From Deltaproteobacteria bacterium (GTDB lineage: Bacteria; Desulfobacterota; Binatia; UBA9968; JAJDTQ01): a DNA stretch of 63,199 bases. Position 1 is the first letter of the stretch; the number at the start of each line of letters is the position of its first letter. The position numbers and the translations under genes are program-made. Positions 34,810-43,038 of this stretch are shown piece by piece. The notes under the pieces were generated by a model. The model was not told where the DNA came from, did not search any database, and worked only from the letters and a program-made list of their open reading frames with translations. Where the stretch lies: assembly GCA_026712905.1 (NCBI GenBank), contig JAPOPM010000067.1, forward strand, positions 1 through 63,199, written 5' to 3'.

Positions 34810-35607
34810 TCAGAATGCGTAGCGCAGCGACAGGTGGATTCCGTGGCCCGCGAGCCTCGCGCGGGTCGGCGCCAGATCGAGCGGCAACGGCTCCCGGCTG
34901 CCGTCGCGCCAGACCACCCGGCCGTCGCCCCGCGCCGTGCGGATCTCACCCAGGTCCGTATAGCGCCACGCGAGATCGAGGGTCACGCGGTCGTTCAGTG
35001 CCAGCGCGACCCCGGCCGTCGCCATCCAGGCCATATCCGTCCGGCTTCCACCCGGCGCGATGGTCGTCGTCGCCGGAAACGTCATGCGCGTATTCCCGAT
35101 GTGGGTGCGGACCGCGCCGACGCCGACGCCGATGAATGGATCGAGGGGGCCGAGGGTGGGCAGCCCCAGCCTGGAGAAGTCGCCAAAGGCCGCAAGCATT
35201 CCGGAAACGGAGGACAGGTTCGCCGAGACCGATTGCCGGAGTTCCGGCGCCAGGAAATTGGCGCGGCCCTTGAACTCGAAGCGCGGCCGATATCCGACCA
35301 GGACCTCGAAGCGCGCCGCGGCCGCCGCGTAGCCCAGCCCGAGATCGAGCGCCGGCACCGTCCCCAAGTCGCCGCGCGACCGGTACGGCGCGCCGTCTCC
35401 ACCCGTGCCGCAGCCGTACAGTGCCGCCGGGGTGGTGGTGGAACAGTCTTCATCCATGAACGTGGTGCCGCCCGGCCGGTCGAGACCGACGCCGCCGCGC
35501 AAGTAGAAGTCGCCGGCGATGGCGGCCCCGGAGGCCATCCACATCCCGACCGCGATCATGACCGCGGCCAGACGGACCCTTCGTGGAGTCTCCCCGTTCG
35601 TGACCAT
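34810..35607 (-). CDS. Outer-membrane beta-barrel protein (opacity-type)
   Basis: A 265-residue protein starting with a signal peptide (VRLAAVMIAVGMWMASGAAIA, cleaved before GDFYLRGG). The mature part shows amphipathic strands and a short cysteine pair (DCSTTTPAALYGC) in a loop. It ends GHGIHLSLRYAF, the C-terminal aromatic signal recognised by the BAM complex. It resembles eight-stranded OmpA-like or opacity proteins without a periplasmic domain. ATG 35607 has AGGT upstream and puts a normal N-region before the signal core. Convergent with the flavoprotein gene; function unknown. Confidence 0.75.
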   Translation of the reverse strand: MVTNGETPRRVRLAAVMIAVGMWMASGAAIAGDFYLRGGVGLDRPGGTTFMDEDCSTTTPAALYGCGTGGDGAPYRSRGDLGTVPALDLGLGYAAAAARFEVLVGYRPRFEFKGRANFLAPELRQSVSANLSSVSGMLAAFGDFSRLGLPTLGPLDPFIGVGVGAVRTHIGNTRMTFPATTTIAPGGSRTDMAWMATAGVALALNDRVTLDLAWRYTDLGEIRTARGDGRVVWRDGSREPLPLDLAPTRARLAGHGIHLSLRYAF

Positions 35608-35697
35608 ACGAATCAACCTCGCTTTCCCGCCGACCGCGCGCCGGCCCGCCACGCACGGCTGCGTGCGCCAATTCGATACCGACCGGGGCCCTTTCGC

Positions 35698-37257
35698 CTA
35701 CTTGCGCAGCCGCCGGCCCAACGCGATCAGGAACAGGACGCTCTTGCCGGCGGCGTGGGGCGAGAAGAACGCGGTCACGTCGTCGTCGAAGAACGTAAGC
35801 CCGGACGCGCCGAACCCTTGGGCGTAGGCCGCCAGGTAGAGGCGGCCGGCGACGACGCTGGCGTCCATCTGGGCGAGGCGGTAGCCGCGGTTGCCGTAGC
35901 GCTCCAGCACCGCTTCGAGGTCGGCGAGGAAGTAGACGTTGACGCTGGCGTCGGCGGGGATCTCCTGGCCCAGGCCGAGGAAGCCGGCCTCCTTGCGGAA
36001 GCTCCCTTCCTTGAGAAGATCGAGGCGCCCGTTGTCGCGGTCGAACACGTAGGCGCCGGGCGCGGCACCGTCCACATTGTTGAGGATGAGATAGAGCCGG
36101 CTGAGCGCACGGGACGCGTCGGGGTCGACGTCGGTGTGCACCCCTCGGGTGGCGTAATGCAGGGCGTTGGACAACTGCGCGAGGGTGATGGATTCATGGG
36201 AGAACCGGCGCGTGGAGCCGCGGCGCAGGATCACCTGCTCGATGCTGCCGGCTGGAAGCGCCGCGGGAGAGTCGAAGGCCGGGGGCAGCGCGCGGGGCGC
36301 GGTGTCGGGCGCTGTCACGCCGGCCTCGGCTCCCCCGCCGCCGTCCGGCGCGCCGGCCTCGGCTTCGCGCCACCGCCGGACCTCGGCGCCGCTCTCCAGA
36401 CATGACGCCGCGTGCACCTCCCGGATGGACGGGTAATCCACTTCGCGGGCGGACAGGGGGCGGGTGACGAAGTCGAGGGTCGGCAGGCTCTCCCCGGACG
36501 GTGGCGTGGACGACGCCGAACGGGCCAGGGGCACGAGACACAGCGACACTTCCTTCTCGGGATCGAGGCCCAGCAGGTGGTTCACCGGCGCGTCCGCGAA
36601 ACCCATCACCGTTCGCGTCGGGATGCCGCGGGCCGAAGCCGCGGCAAGGCAGTTGGCAAGGAGCGTGCCCCCGTCCCAGAAGCAGTGCCGGTAGGTGCGG
36701 TCGCGGTACTTCCAGCTATTGCGCCAGAACGTCGAGGTGAGCACCAGGATGGCCGGGGCCTGGGCCACGGCGGGCTCGCCGCCGCTCGCCTCCACCAGGA
36801 CGCCGCGGTGGTCGCCGGCGCGCAGGGGGGTCAGCGCGAAGCGGTCCGGGGCGAAGTGATACACGCCGGCGTCCAGGTCGGCCAACGGACCCGCGACCAC
36901 GTAGACGTCGATGTGGTAGAGCGCGCCCGTGCACGCGGCCGCGCGAAAGAGCATCTCGCCGCCGGAGTAGCGCCGCCGGCGCGTGACCCCGGCGCAGAGG
37001 AAGAGCACCTCCGCCAGCTCCGCGCGGGTCACGCCGCGCTCCGCCTCCGGGGCGGCCTCGGAGATGGCGCGTAGCGCCGGCACGTCCGTGGACTGGAGGT
37101 GTGGCTCCAGCGGCAGCGACTCCAGGTTCTCGTAGACCTTGAACGGACGTGGCTGGTTGTCCCAATCCAGATAGTGGGGACCGCCGCGCACGCTCGTGAG
37201 CGAATGCTTGGTGCGTTCGTGGTAGGCGCGCGCCGCGGCGATGTCTCGATTGCTCAT
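35698..37257 (-). CDS. Tandem SagB-type nitroreductase-domain protein
   Basis: A 519-residue protein with two nitroreductase-like modules. Module 1 (about residues 75-265) has TRAELAEVLFLCAGVTRRRR, ACTGALYHIDVYVVA, and WDGGTLLANCLAAASARGIP with HLLGLDPEKEV. Module 2 (about 335-519) has SIEQVILRRGSTRRFSHESI, AQLSNALHYATRGV, LYLILNNVDGAAPGAYVFD and FGASGLTFFDDDVTAFF. SagB enzymes oxidise azolines to azoles in ribosomal peptides, but no cyclodehydratase or precursor gene is near, so another FMN-dependent reaction is likely. It is the last gene of a minus-strand string, 36 bases after the ferritin/VIT1 gene. GGAGG precedes ATG 37257. Confidence 0.85.
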   Translation of the reverse strand: MSNRDIAAARAYHERTKHSLTSVRGGPHYLDWDNQPRPFKVYENLESLPLEPHLQSTDVPALRAISEAAPEAERGVTRAELAEVLFLCAGVTRRRRYSGGEMLFRAAACTGALYHIDVYVVAGPLADLDAGVYHFAPDRFALTPLRAGDHRGVLVEASGGEPAVAQAPAILVLTSTFWRNSWKYRDRTYRHCFWDGGTLLANCLAAASARGIPTRTVMGFADAPVNHLLGLDPEKEVSLCLVPLARSASSTPPSGESLPTLDFVTRPLSAREVDYPSIREVHAASCLESGAEVRRWREAEAGAPDGGGGAEAGVTAPDTAPRALPPAFDSPAALPAGSIEQVILRRGSTRRFSHESITLAQLSNALHYATRGVHTDVDPDASRALSRLYLILNNVDGAAPGAYVFDRDNGRLDLLKEGSFRKEAGFLGLGQEIPADASVNVYFLADLEAVLERYGNRGYRLAQMDASVVAGRLYLAAYAQGFGASGLTFFDDDVTAFFSPHAAGKSVLFLIALGRRLRK

Positions 37258-37293
37258 GGAGCCTCCGGACCCCTCGGTGGCCCGTGCGGATCG

Positions 37294-38247
37294 TTACACA
37301 CTGATGTTCCAGAAGTCCTTGACAAGCGTTCCCAGAACATAGGTGACGGCCACGGCGCCGAACACCAGGAGGAGGTTCTGAAGCACCCGTGGGCGAACCT
37401 CCATGCCCGACATGACCGACAGGAGCGCGGTCACGACGACCACCATGGCGCCGCCCACCGCTATCGACCACACCGGGCTCACCGCTCCCAGAAGCACCGG
37501 GAGGATGGGGAACATGGCGCCCACGAAGTAGGAGATGCCCACGGCAACCGCGGCCGACAGCGGGCGCGTCTCCTCGGGCGGCTTCAGCTCCGGATCGAAG
37601 AAGTGGCGCTTGGCGTTCTCGATGCGCTGGACCTCGCGCTGGGAGCGGGACGAGGCCAGCACCCCCGCGGCCATGGAAATGGAGCCCGCCACCGCCACCG
37701 TGAGGCTCGCCACCGCCACGTAGGCGGGATGGCCGAAAGAGGCATAGAAGCCGGTGACGCTACCGAGGACCTCCACCAGGCCATCGTTGAGGCCCAGGAA
37801 GATGTCGCGCACGCGTTCCGGGTTCAGCCGTCTGCCGGTGAGCCCGGCGACGATCTCGTCCTCGTGGCCGAACTCGTCGCGCAGGATGCCGCGGATGCGC
37901 GGACCGTAGGGCGTGTCCTTGTAGCGGTCCCACAGAACCCAGTACTTCTTGACGCCGTAGATCTCGATGGCTTCCAGGATGAGGAAGGTCATGGCGACGC
38001 CGAAACAGCGCCGCAAGAGCACGAGAAGGCCCAGCCGCAGGCGCTGCACCCGGTCCAGGGTGCTGTCCTCGATGCCGGCGAAGTCGGCCCAGAAGGCGAC
38101 GTGTCCCCGCTCCACGGTGACGAGGCGGCTCAAAACGTTGTGGACCTCCCCGGTCTCCATCTCGCGGAGGCGCACGTAAAGCGCCATGTCGAAGGCCTCG
38201 TCCCGCGCCACCTTGAGCACCTGCGGGTCGTTCCGAGGTTCCGTCAT
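37294..38247 (-). CDS. Ferritin-like/VIT1 fusion (MbfA/Er-VIT type) iron transporter
   Basis: A 317-residue fusion. Residues 1-145 are a rubrerythrin-like helical domain with metal-binding ExxH pairs (VERGHVAFW; DEFGHEDEIV). Residues 150-317 are a CCC1/VIT1 membrane domain with about five TM helices, including DIFLGLNDGLVEVLGSVTGF and the motif SMAAGVLASSRSQREV. Proteins of this architecture export ferrous iron in rhizobia and relatives and protect against iron or peroxide. ATG 38247 overlaps the stop of the globin gene by 4 bases (ATGA), indicating coupled translation. Neighbouring globin, glutaredoxin and Rieske genes agree with iron/redox homeostasis. Confidence 0.88.
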   Translation of the reverse strand: MTEPRNDPQVLKVARDEAFDMALYVRLREMETGEVHNVLSRLVTVERGHVAFWADFAGIEDSTLDRVQRLRLGLLVLLRRCFGVAMTFLILEAIEIYGVKKYWVLWDRYKDTPYGPRIRGILRDEFGHEDEIVAGLTGRRLNPERVRDIFLGLNDGLVEVLGSVTGFYASFGHPAYVAVASLTVAVAGSISMAAGVLASSRSQREVQRIENAKRHFFDPELKPPEETRPLSAAVAVGISYFVGAMFPILPVLLGAVSPVWSIAVGGAMVVVVTALLSVMSGMEVRPRVLQNLLLVFGAVAVTYVLGTLVKDFWNISV

Positions 38248-38645
38248 GAGGGATGGGCCAAGGCCTTGCGCCGGGCCTCGGCGGGGTCGCAGTCGGAGCC
38301 GCGGTCGCGCGTGATGAGGGAGCGGAGGCTCTCGGTGTGGTCCAGCCACGCCGTTTGCACGGCCGGAGGCACGTGAAATTCGTCGAGGGTCTCGCGCAGG
38401 ATCTGCAGCCGGCGCGCGAACTGGCCGCCCATGATCGGATGCGGCGCGTGGGCCTGTTCGAGCGGACGCCCTTCGTACTCGATGTCGGCGCCGAGCGCCC
38501 GCGCGGTGAACTGGAATTCCAGTTTCTTGACCCGGTCGCGGTCGGCGTTGCGGAAGAAGAAACCGATCATGAGGTCATCGAAGATCCGGTCCACGAAGAC
38601 CTCGATGACCTCCCGCAGGCGCTCCGCGCCGATCTCGTCGAACAA
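38244..38645 (-). CDS. Truncated hemoglobin (group I/II-like)
   Basis: A 133-residue 2-over-2 globin-like protein. LFDEIGAERLREVIEVFVDR starts helix A/B, DDLMIGFFFRNADRDRVKKL is the B-C-E region with the Phe cluster, and APHPIMGGQFARRLQILRET carries the likely proximal His before the G helix; WLDHTESLRSLI is helix H. It may bind O2 or NO. No ATG gives a sensible N-terminus. The TTG at 38645, with GGGAGAG upstream, aligns with family starts; an ATG at 38723 would run into the glutaredoxin gene. Stop overlaps the ferritin/VIT1 start. Confidence 0.82.
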   Translation of the reverse strand: MFDEIGAERLREVIEVFVDRIFDDLMIGFFFRNADRDRVKKLEFQFTARALGADIEYEGRPLEQAHAPHPIMGGQFARRLQILRETLDEFHVPPAVQTAWLDHTESLRSLITRDRGSDCDPAEARRKALAHPS

Positions 38646-38673
38646 TGAAGCCGTGGTTCTCTCCCGCTTTCGG

Positions 38674-38997
38674 CTACTCTTTCGCGGCGGGCTTGAGCAG
38701 TGCGTCCAGCTCGCCCCGTTCATGCAGCTCGTGAACGATGTCGCAGCCGCCCACGAACTGGCCGTCGATGTAGACCTGCGGGATGGTGGGCCAACTCGAG
38801 TATTGCTTCACGCCATCCCGGACCGCCGGGTCGGAGAGCACGTCGAAGCTCTCGAACTCCGCATTGTGGGCGCGGAGGATCTCCACCGTGTGGGCGGAGA
38901 AGCCGCATTGGGGAAAGTTCGGGGTGCCCTTCATGAACACCATCACCCGGTTGTTCTTCACCTGCTCTTCGATCCTGCCCAGAACGTCATCCGCCAT
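38674..38997 (-). CDS. grxD: Monothiol glutaredoxin (Grx4/GrxD type)
   Basis: A 107-residue CGFS glutaredoxin that binds a [2Fe-2S] cluster as a homodimer with glutathione, or with BolA, and passes clusters to targets. The signature KGTPNFPQCGFSAHTVEIL, the cis-Pro segment SSWPTIPQVYIDG and GGCDIVHELHERGEL are complete. Two close ATGs are available; 38997 has AGGGAGG at a normal 9-base distance, while 39003 would have only 3. It lies within the nuoB-to-sagB string, 28 bases upstream of the globin start codon. Confidence 0.94.
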   Translation of the reverse strand: MADDVLGRIEEQVKNNRVMVFMKGTPNFPQCGFSAHTVEILRAHNAEFESFDVLSDPAVRDGVKQYSSWPTIPQVYIDGQFVGGCDIVHELHERGELDALLKPAAKE

Positions 38998-39061
38998 CGT
39001 CATGTACCTCCCTTATGAGGGTTTGCTCACCGAAAACGGCCGCCGGCGCCCGGGCGGCGCG

Positions 39062-39370
39062 TCAGACCTCGACCTCGATATCGGACCCGGAAACGCGCAC
39101 GTTGTACTTGTCGACTCCCTCGTCGGCGGGCGGACCCGAAGCCTCGCCCGTGGTGATGTCGAACATGGCGCCGTGCCACGGGCACTGGATCTCCTTGCCC
39201 ATGACCTCGCCCTCCGACAACGGCGCGCCGCGATGGGTGCAGACGTCGTCGATGGCGTAGAAAGACCCTTCCAGGTTGAACAGCGCGACCCGGCGGCCGT
39301 TGACTTCCACCAGCTTCGGCTTGCCGGGCTCCACCTCCTCGGTGGTCGCGACCTTGACATACTCAGCCAT
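39062..39370 (-). CDS. Rieske-type [2Fe-2S] ferredoxin
   Basis: A 102-residue soluble Rieske protein of the NirD/BphF class. The cluster ligands are in CTHRGAPLSEGEVMGKEI and CPWHGAMFDITTG, i.e. CxH and CxxH. There is no signal peptide or membrane anchor, so it is a cytoplasmic electron carrier rather than a bc1 subunit. The reductase and oxygenase partners are not in the window. GGGAGGA precedes ATG 39370. It lies 123 bases after nuoB and 64 before grxD on the same strand. Confidence 0.93.
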   Translation of the reverse strand: MAEYVKVATTEEVEPGKPKLVEVNGRRVALFNLEGSFYAIDDVCTHRGAPLSEGEVMGKEIQCPWHGAMFDITTGEASGPPADEGVDKYNVRVSGSDIEVEV

Positions 39371-39493
39371 GCGATTCCTCCCTTTGGATTCTCCGACCGG
39401 CCGCAAGGTCCGCCGACCCGGCGCCGCCGCCTGTATCCGCTTGATTTGAAATGAATGGACCGCGGCGGGGACGCGGCCGCGGTGCTTCGCGCC

Positions 39494-39994
39494 TCAGCGC
39501 GCCTCGGCCGCCGCGGACCCCTTGACCAGCCAGCGCTCGCGCATGACCTTGTCCTGAATCCGCAGAAGCCCTTCGGTCAGGGCCTCGGGGCGCGGCGGGC
39601 AGCCGGGGACATACACGTCCACGGGCACGATCTTGTCGACCCCCTTGCACACGGAGTAGGCCATCTGGAACAGTCCGCCGCAGTTGGAGCAGCTTCCCAT
39701 GGAGATGACGTACTTGGGGTCGGGCATCTGGTCGTAAAGCAGCCGCGTGCGCTTGGCCATCTTGTAGGTCAAGGTGCCGGCCACGATCATCAGGTCCGAC
39801 TGGCGCGGCGTCGCCCGGGGCACGCAGCCGAACCGGTCCAGATCGGCACGCGGCCCGCCCGTCTGCATGAGCTCGATGGCGCAACAGGCCAACCCGAACA
39901 ACATGTACCACTGGGACGACGCCCTGCCCCAGTTCAACAGATCATCGACACGGGTGGTAAACACCGTCTCGGGGAGACTGTTGGTAATCGGCAT
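39494..39994 (-). CDS. nuoB: NADH-quinone oxidoreductase subunit B (orphan)
   Basis: A 166-residue complex I subunit that holds cluster N2. The four expected ligands are visible: the tandem Cys in [13 protein letters not shown], one in [11 protein letters not shown] and one in [33 protein letters not shown] is the quinone-site strand. AGGAGG lies 5 bases before ATG 39994. No other nuo gene is present on either side, so this copy is outside a complex I operon. It may supply the genome's only NuoB or be a paralog. It heads a string of iron-sulfur and iron genes. Confidence 0.93.
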   Translation of the reverse strand: MPITNSLPETVFTTRVDDLLNWGRASSQWYMLFGLACCAIELMQTGGPRADLDRFGCVPRATPRQSDLMIVAGTLTYKMAKRTRLLYDQMPDPKYVISMGSCSNCGGLFQMAYSVCKGVDKIVPVDVYVPGCPPRPEALTEGLLRIQDKVMRERWLVKGSAAAEAR

Positions 39995-40145
39995 CAAAAC
40001 CTCCTGAGTGGAAAGGGCCGTCGAAACGCGGTCCCGAAGGGTCAGGATAGAACACCCGAAGACGCCTTTCAAGTCCGCGTCGCGGCACTCCAACACGGTT
40101 CGGTCGCAATTGCAATATACCGCCCGCTCCCCTAAGAGTGGATAC

Positions 40146-41021
40146 ATGCGGGTCTGCACGCTCTTGCCGAGCGCCACCGAGGTCGCGTTCGCCCTGGGAC
40201 TGGGAGACGCGGTGGTGGCCGTGAGCCACGAATGCGACTTTCCACCCGAGGCGCGCCGGAGGCCCGTGGTGGTGCGCGGCCGTATCGACTCCGACAAATC
40301 CACCAGCCGGGAGATCGATGAAGCGGTACGGAGGCACGTGGGCCGTGGCGAGGGGCTCTACAGCCTGGACCTGGAGTTGTTGCAGCGCATCAACCCCGAC
40401 GTCATTCTCACCCAGGGACTGTGCGACGTGTGCGCCGTGGGATACAACGACGTCATGGCCGCCGCGGGTACGCTCAGACCGCCGGCGCGGGTGCTGTCGC
40501 TGTCCCCCAACTCCCTGGGCGAGATGTTGAGGGACATACGGCGGGTGGGCAACGCCACGGGAACGGCGGCGCGGGCGGAGACCCTGGCGCGGTCTCTGGA
40601 AGAACGCGTAAAACAGGTGGCGGAGAGTGCCGCGAAGCGCGCGGTCAGGCCGCGGGTGGCGTGCCTGGAATGGCTGGACCCGCTGTACAGCGCCGGCCAT
40701 TGGGTGCCGGAAATGGTCGAGCTGGCCGGCGGCGAGGACGTGTTGGCCGTGAAGCACAAGCCTTCCGAGCGAGTATCCCTGGAGGACGTGATCGAGGCCG
40801 CGCCCGAGGTGCTGGTGCTCATGCCTTGCGGTTTCGACCGGGAGCGGACCTCGAAGGAGTGGGAACCGCTCAAGGACCTGCCCGCGTGGCAGGGCATTCC
40901 CGCCGTGGCGGGCGGGCGCGTCTTCGCGGTGGACGGCGCCAAATACTTCAACCGGCCCGGTCCGCGGCTGGTGGACGGCCTGGAAATTCTCGCCGGGTTC
41001 ATTCACGACGCAGCCGCGTAA
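40146..41021 (+). CDS. BtuF-like cobalamin/metallophore-binding domain protein
   Basis: A 291-residue periplasmic-binding-protein-like (class III, PeriplasBP_2) fold. [20 protein letters not shown] is the typical start, followed by [37 protein letters not shown] and [18 protein letters not shown]. The C-terminal lobe ends with [20 protein letters not shown]. It has no signal peptide, as in many orphan BtuF-like proteins of unknown role, and no permease or ATPase is adjacent. ATG 40146 directly starts the conserved region. It is divergent from nuoB; the gap contains the AT-rich GCAATTGCAATATAC, a possible promoter core. fxsA follows after 15 bases. Confidence 0.85.
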   Translation: MRVCTLLPSATEVAFALGLGDAVVAVSHECDFPPEARRRPVVVRGRIDSDKSTSREIDEAVRRHVGRGEGLYSLDLELLQRINPDVILTQGLCDVCAVGYNDVMAAAGTLRPPARVLSLSPNSLGEMLRDIRRVGNATGTAARAETLARSLEERVKQVAESAAKRAVRPRVACLEWLDPLYSAGHWVPEMVELAGGEDVLAVKHKPSERVSLEDVIEAAPEVLVLMPCGFDRERTSKEWEPLKDLPAWQGIPAVAGGRVFAVDGAKYFNRPGPRLVDGLEILAGFIHDAAA

Positions 41022-41036
41022 ACCACACCTGACGCC

Positions 41037-41441
41037 ATGTTTCCACGACTTCTGCTGCTGTTCACCGTGGTTCCGCTGGTGGAGCTTTACCTGCTCATCC
41101 AGGTGGGCTCGATGATCGGCGGGCTCAACACCATCCTGCTGGTGCTCGGCACTGGAGTGCTCGGGGCGTTCCTCGCCAAGCTGGAGGGGCTGCGCACCCT
41201 GGGACAGATCCAGCGCAACCTGAGCCAGGGAATCGTGCCGGCCGAGGAGATGATGGACGGGGTGATCATCCTGGTGGCGGGCCTGCTGCTGATCACGCCG
41301 GGCATCCTCACGGACGCGTTCGGATTCCTCATGCTCATCCCCACCACCCGGAACGCGTTCAAACGCTGGCTGCGGCGGCGTTTCGACCGCGCCAGCGCGC
41401 GCGTGCGCATCTACACGCAAGGCGGACCGCGCCATTACTGA
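41037..41441 (+). CDS. fxsA: FxsA family membrane protein
   Basis: A 134-residue cytoplasmic-membrane protein. RLLLLFTVVPLVELYLLIQV forms TM1, TILLVLGTGVLGAFLAKLEG TM2, and VIILVAGLLLITPGILTDAFG TM3 with the typical PGILTD turn, then an Arg-rich C-terminal tail. E. coli FxsA counteracts exclusion of phage T7 by the F plasmid; the general role is unknown. It lies between the BtuF-like and MATE genes on the same strand. Its stop is very close to the region where MATE homology begins. Confidence 0.9.
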   Translation: MFPRLLLLFTVVPLVELYLLIQVGSMIGGLNTILLVLGTGVLGAFLAKLEGLRTLGQIQRNLSQGIVPAEEMMDGVIILVAGLLLITPGILTDAFGFLMLIPTTRNAFKRWLRRRFDRASARVRIYTQGGPRHY

Positions 41442-41553
41442 CGCTCCTACGCCCGCATCCCCGGCCTCCGACGGGCGAGAGCTCCTGCGCCTCGCCGTCC
41501 CCGCGTCCCTGGCCATTGCCAGCGAGCCGGTTCTCAACATCGTCGACACGGCC

Positions 41554-42810
41554 ATGATCGGCCACCTGGGCGTGGAGCCGTTGGCGGCCAAGGCCATCGC
41601 CACGAGCCTCATCGGCGCGGTGAGCTGGATCTTCGCGTTCCTGATCTTCGGCACCACGAGCCTGGTGGCGAGCCAGTACGGCTCGCGCAACTACCAGGCC
41701 TGCGGCGAGATCTTCCGCCACGCCCTGGTGGTGGCGGTAGCCGGCGGGACCTTCGTGGCCTCCCTGTGCTTCCTGTTCGCGCCCCAGCTTTACGCGATCA
41801 TGGGCGCGACACCCGGCGTGGCGGAGCTCGGCATCCCCTACTTCCGCATCCGTTGCGCCGCCATCCCCATGCTCTTCTCCATCTACGCGGCCGTGGGGTT
41901 CCTGCGCGGCGTCCAGAACACCGTGTCGCCGATGCTCGTCGCGTTCGCCATGAGCGGGACCAACATCGTGCTGGACTATGCGCTGATCTACGGCGGCTTC
42001 GGGTTCCCCGCCCTGGGCCTGCGGGGCGCGGCCATGGCTTCGGTGACGGCCCACGGCCTGGGCATCGCCGCGTACGCCCGCCTCCTGTGGTTCTCGGACT
42101 ACACCGGACCCTATGAACTCAGCAGCCGGCAGCTCCGGCTGCGGCGCTTCCGCAACCTCTCGCGCATCGCCGGGGACCTGGCGGTGCGCACCGCCGGGCT
42201 GCGCCTTTCACTGGTCTTCTCCACCGCCATCCTGGCGCGCATGGGGCCGGTGTACCTCGCGGCCTACGAGATCGTCTTCCAGCTCTTCATCTTCTGCTCC
42301 GACACCATCGATGGGCTGGCCGTGGCCGGGCAGACGCTGGTGGCGCGGCACCTGGGGGCGGGCAACGCCCGGCGAGCACTACGCCTGGGTCGGCTCCTGG
42401 TGGGCTGGGGCTGTGCCGGCGGCGCCGTCTTCGGCGCGGCCTACTTCACCCTCCAGGAGCCGCTCCTGGCCTTCTTCACGGACGCCGCCGCCGTCACGAA
42501 TCTCGTGCGCACCGAAGCCTTCCTGCTGCTGGTGGTGTTCCAGCCCCTGAACGGCATCGCGTTCGCCTCGGACGGATTCCTGCTGGGCGCCCACGACACG
42601 CGTTTTCTCATGTGGGCGATGCTCGCGGGCGGCCTGCTCCTGTTCGTGCCCCTCACCGGCCTCGCCTTCCACCTCGAGCTGGGCCTTTTCGGGGTGTGGG
42701 CGGGGTTCAGCCTGTTCATGGCCCAGCGGGTGGCCGCCAACCTGTGGCGCCTGTTCAGCCGGCGGTGGGAGGGAGCGTACGCGGCGTACCACGCAGGGCG
42801 GAGCGGGTGA
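41554..42810 (+). CDS. MATE family efflux transporter (upstream start uncertain)
   Basis: A 12-TM multidrug/toxic compound extrusion antiporter. From ATG 41554 the product is 418 residues (IGHLGVEPLAAKAIATSLIG onward, with WGCAGGAVFGAAYF and NGIAFASDGFLLGAHDTRF). The in-frame sequence before this ATG, GRELLRLAVPASLAIASEP then VLNIVDTAM, is plainly the missing half of TM1, so the real start lies near 41434-41480. No ATG, GTG or TTG exists in that stretch. ATT at 41434, overlapping the fxsA end with AAGG upstream, or a CTG, are candidates. Substrate unknown. Confidence 0.85.
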   Translation: MIGHLGVEPLAAKAIATSLIGAVSWIFAFLIFGTTSLVASQYGSRNYQACGEIFRHALVVAVAGGTFVASLCFLFAPQLYAIMGATPGVAELGIPYFRIRCAAIPMLFSIYAAVGFLRGVQNTVSPMLVAFAMSGTNIVLDYALIYGGFGFPALGLRGAAMASVTAHGLGIAAYARLLWFSDYTGPYELSSRQLRLRRFRNLSRIAGDLAVRTAGLRLSLVFSTAILARMGPVYLAAYEIVFQLFIFCSDTIDGLAVAGQTLVARHLGAGNARRALRLGRLLVGWGCAGGAVFGAAYFTLQEPLLAFFTDAAAVTNLVRTEAFLLLVVFQPLNGIAFASDGFLLGAHDTRFLMWAMLAGGLLLFVPLTGLAFHLELGLFGVWAGFSLFMAQRVAANLWRLFSRRWEGAYAAYHAGRSG

Positions 42811-42850
42811 GCGTGTTCGGGGCGCGAAGTGGCATTGACGAACAGCGTTA

Positions 42851-42994
42851 TCATTCCCGCGGAAGCTTGCCCTCGATCCCGATCGGGGGCGGGGGTCCAG
42901 GGGTGAAGAGGGGCGCAATGGACGCATTCCCCGCCTCACCTCGCCTGGATTCCCGCCCCCGATCGGGGTCGAGGGCAAGCTTTCGCGGGAATGA
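42851..42994. repeat. Palindromic dispersed element, copy B
   Basis: Left arm 42851-42901 (TCATTCCCGCGGAAGC onward) and right arm 42944-42994 (ending CTTTCGCGGGAATGA) are imperfect inverted repeats of about 51 bases. Extra inner palindromes are built on CCCGATCGGGG, which distinguishes this copy from the others. The centre is unrelated to copies A and C. Confidence 0.8.
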
Positions 42995-43038
42995 CTCTTC
43001 GGGGTGGCGCTGCCGGGTCGCGGCGTTTCCCGCTTCCC

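Noticed and set aside
39494..39994. nuoB as the edge of a complex I operon
   Set aside because: Both flanks are in the window; upstream is a divergent BtuF-like gene and downstream a Rieske gene, so no other nuo genes adjoin it.
39942..41690. A 582-codon minus-strand frame across the BtuF-like and fxsA genes
   Set aside because: No domain signature; both genes beneath it on the plus strand are well supported.
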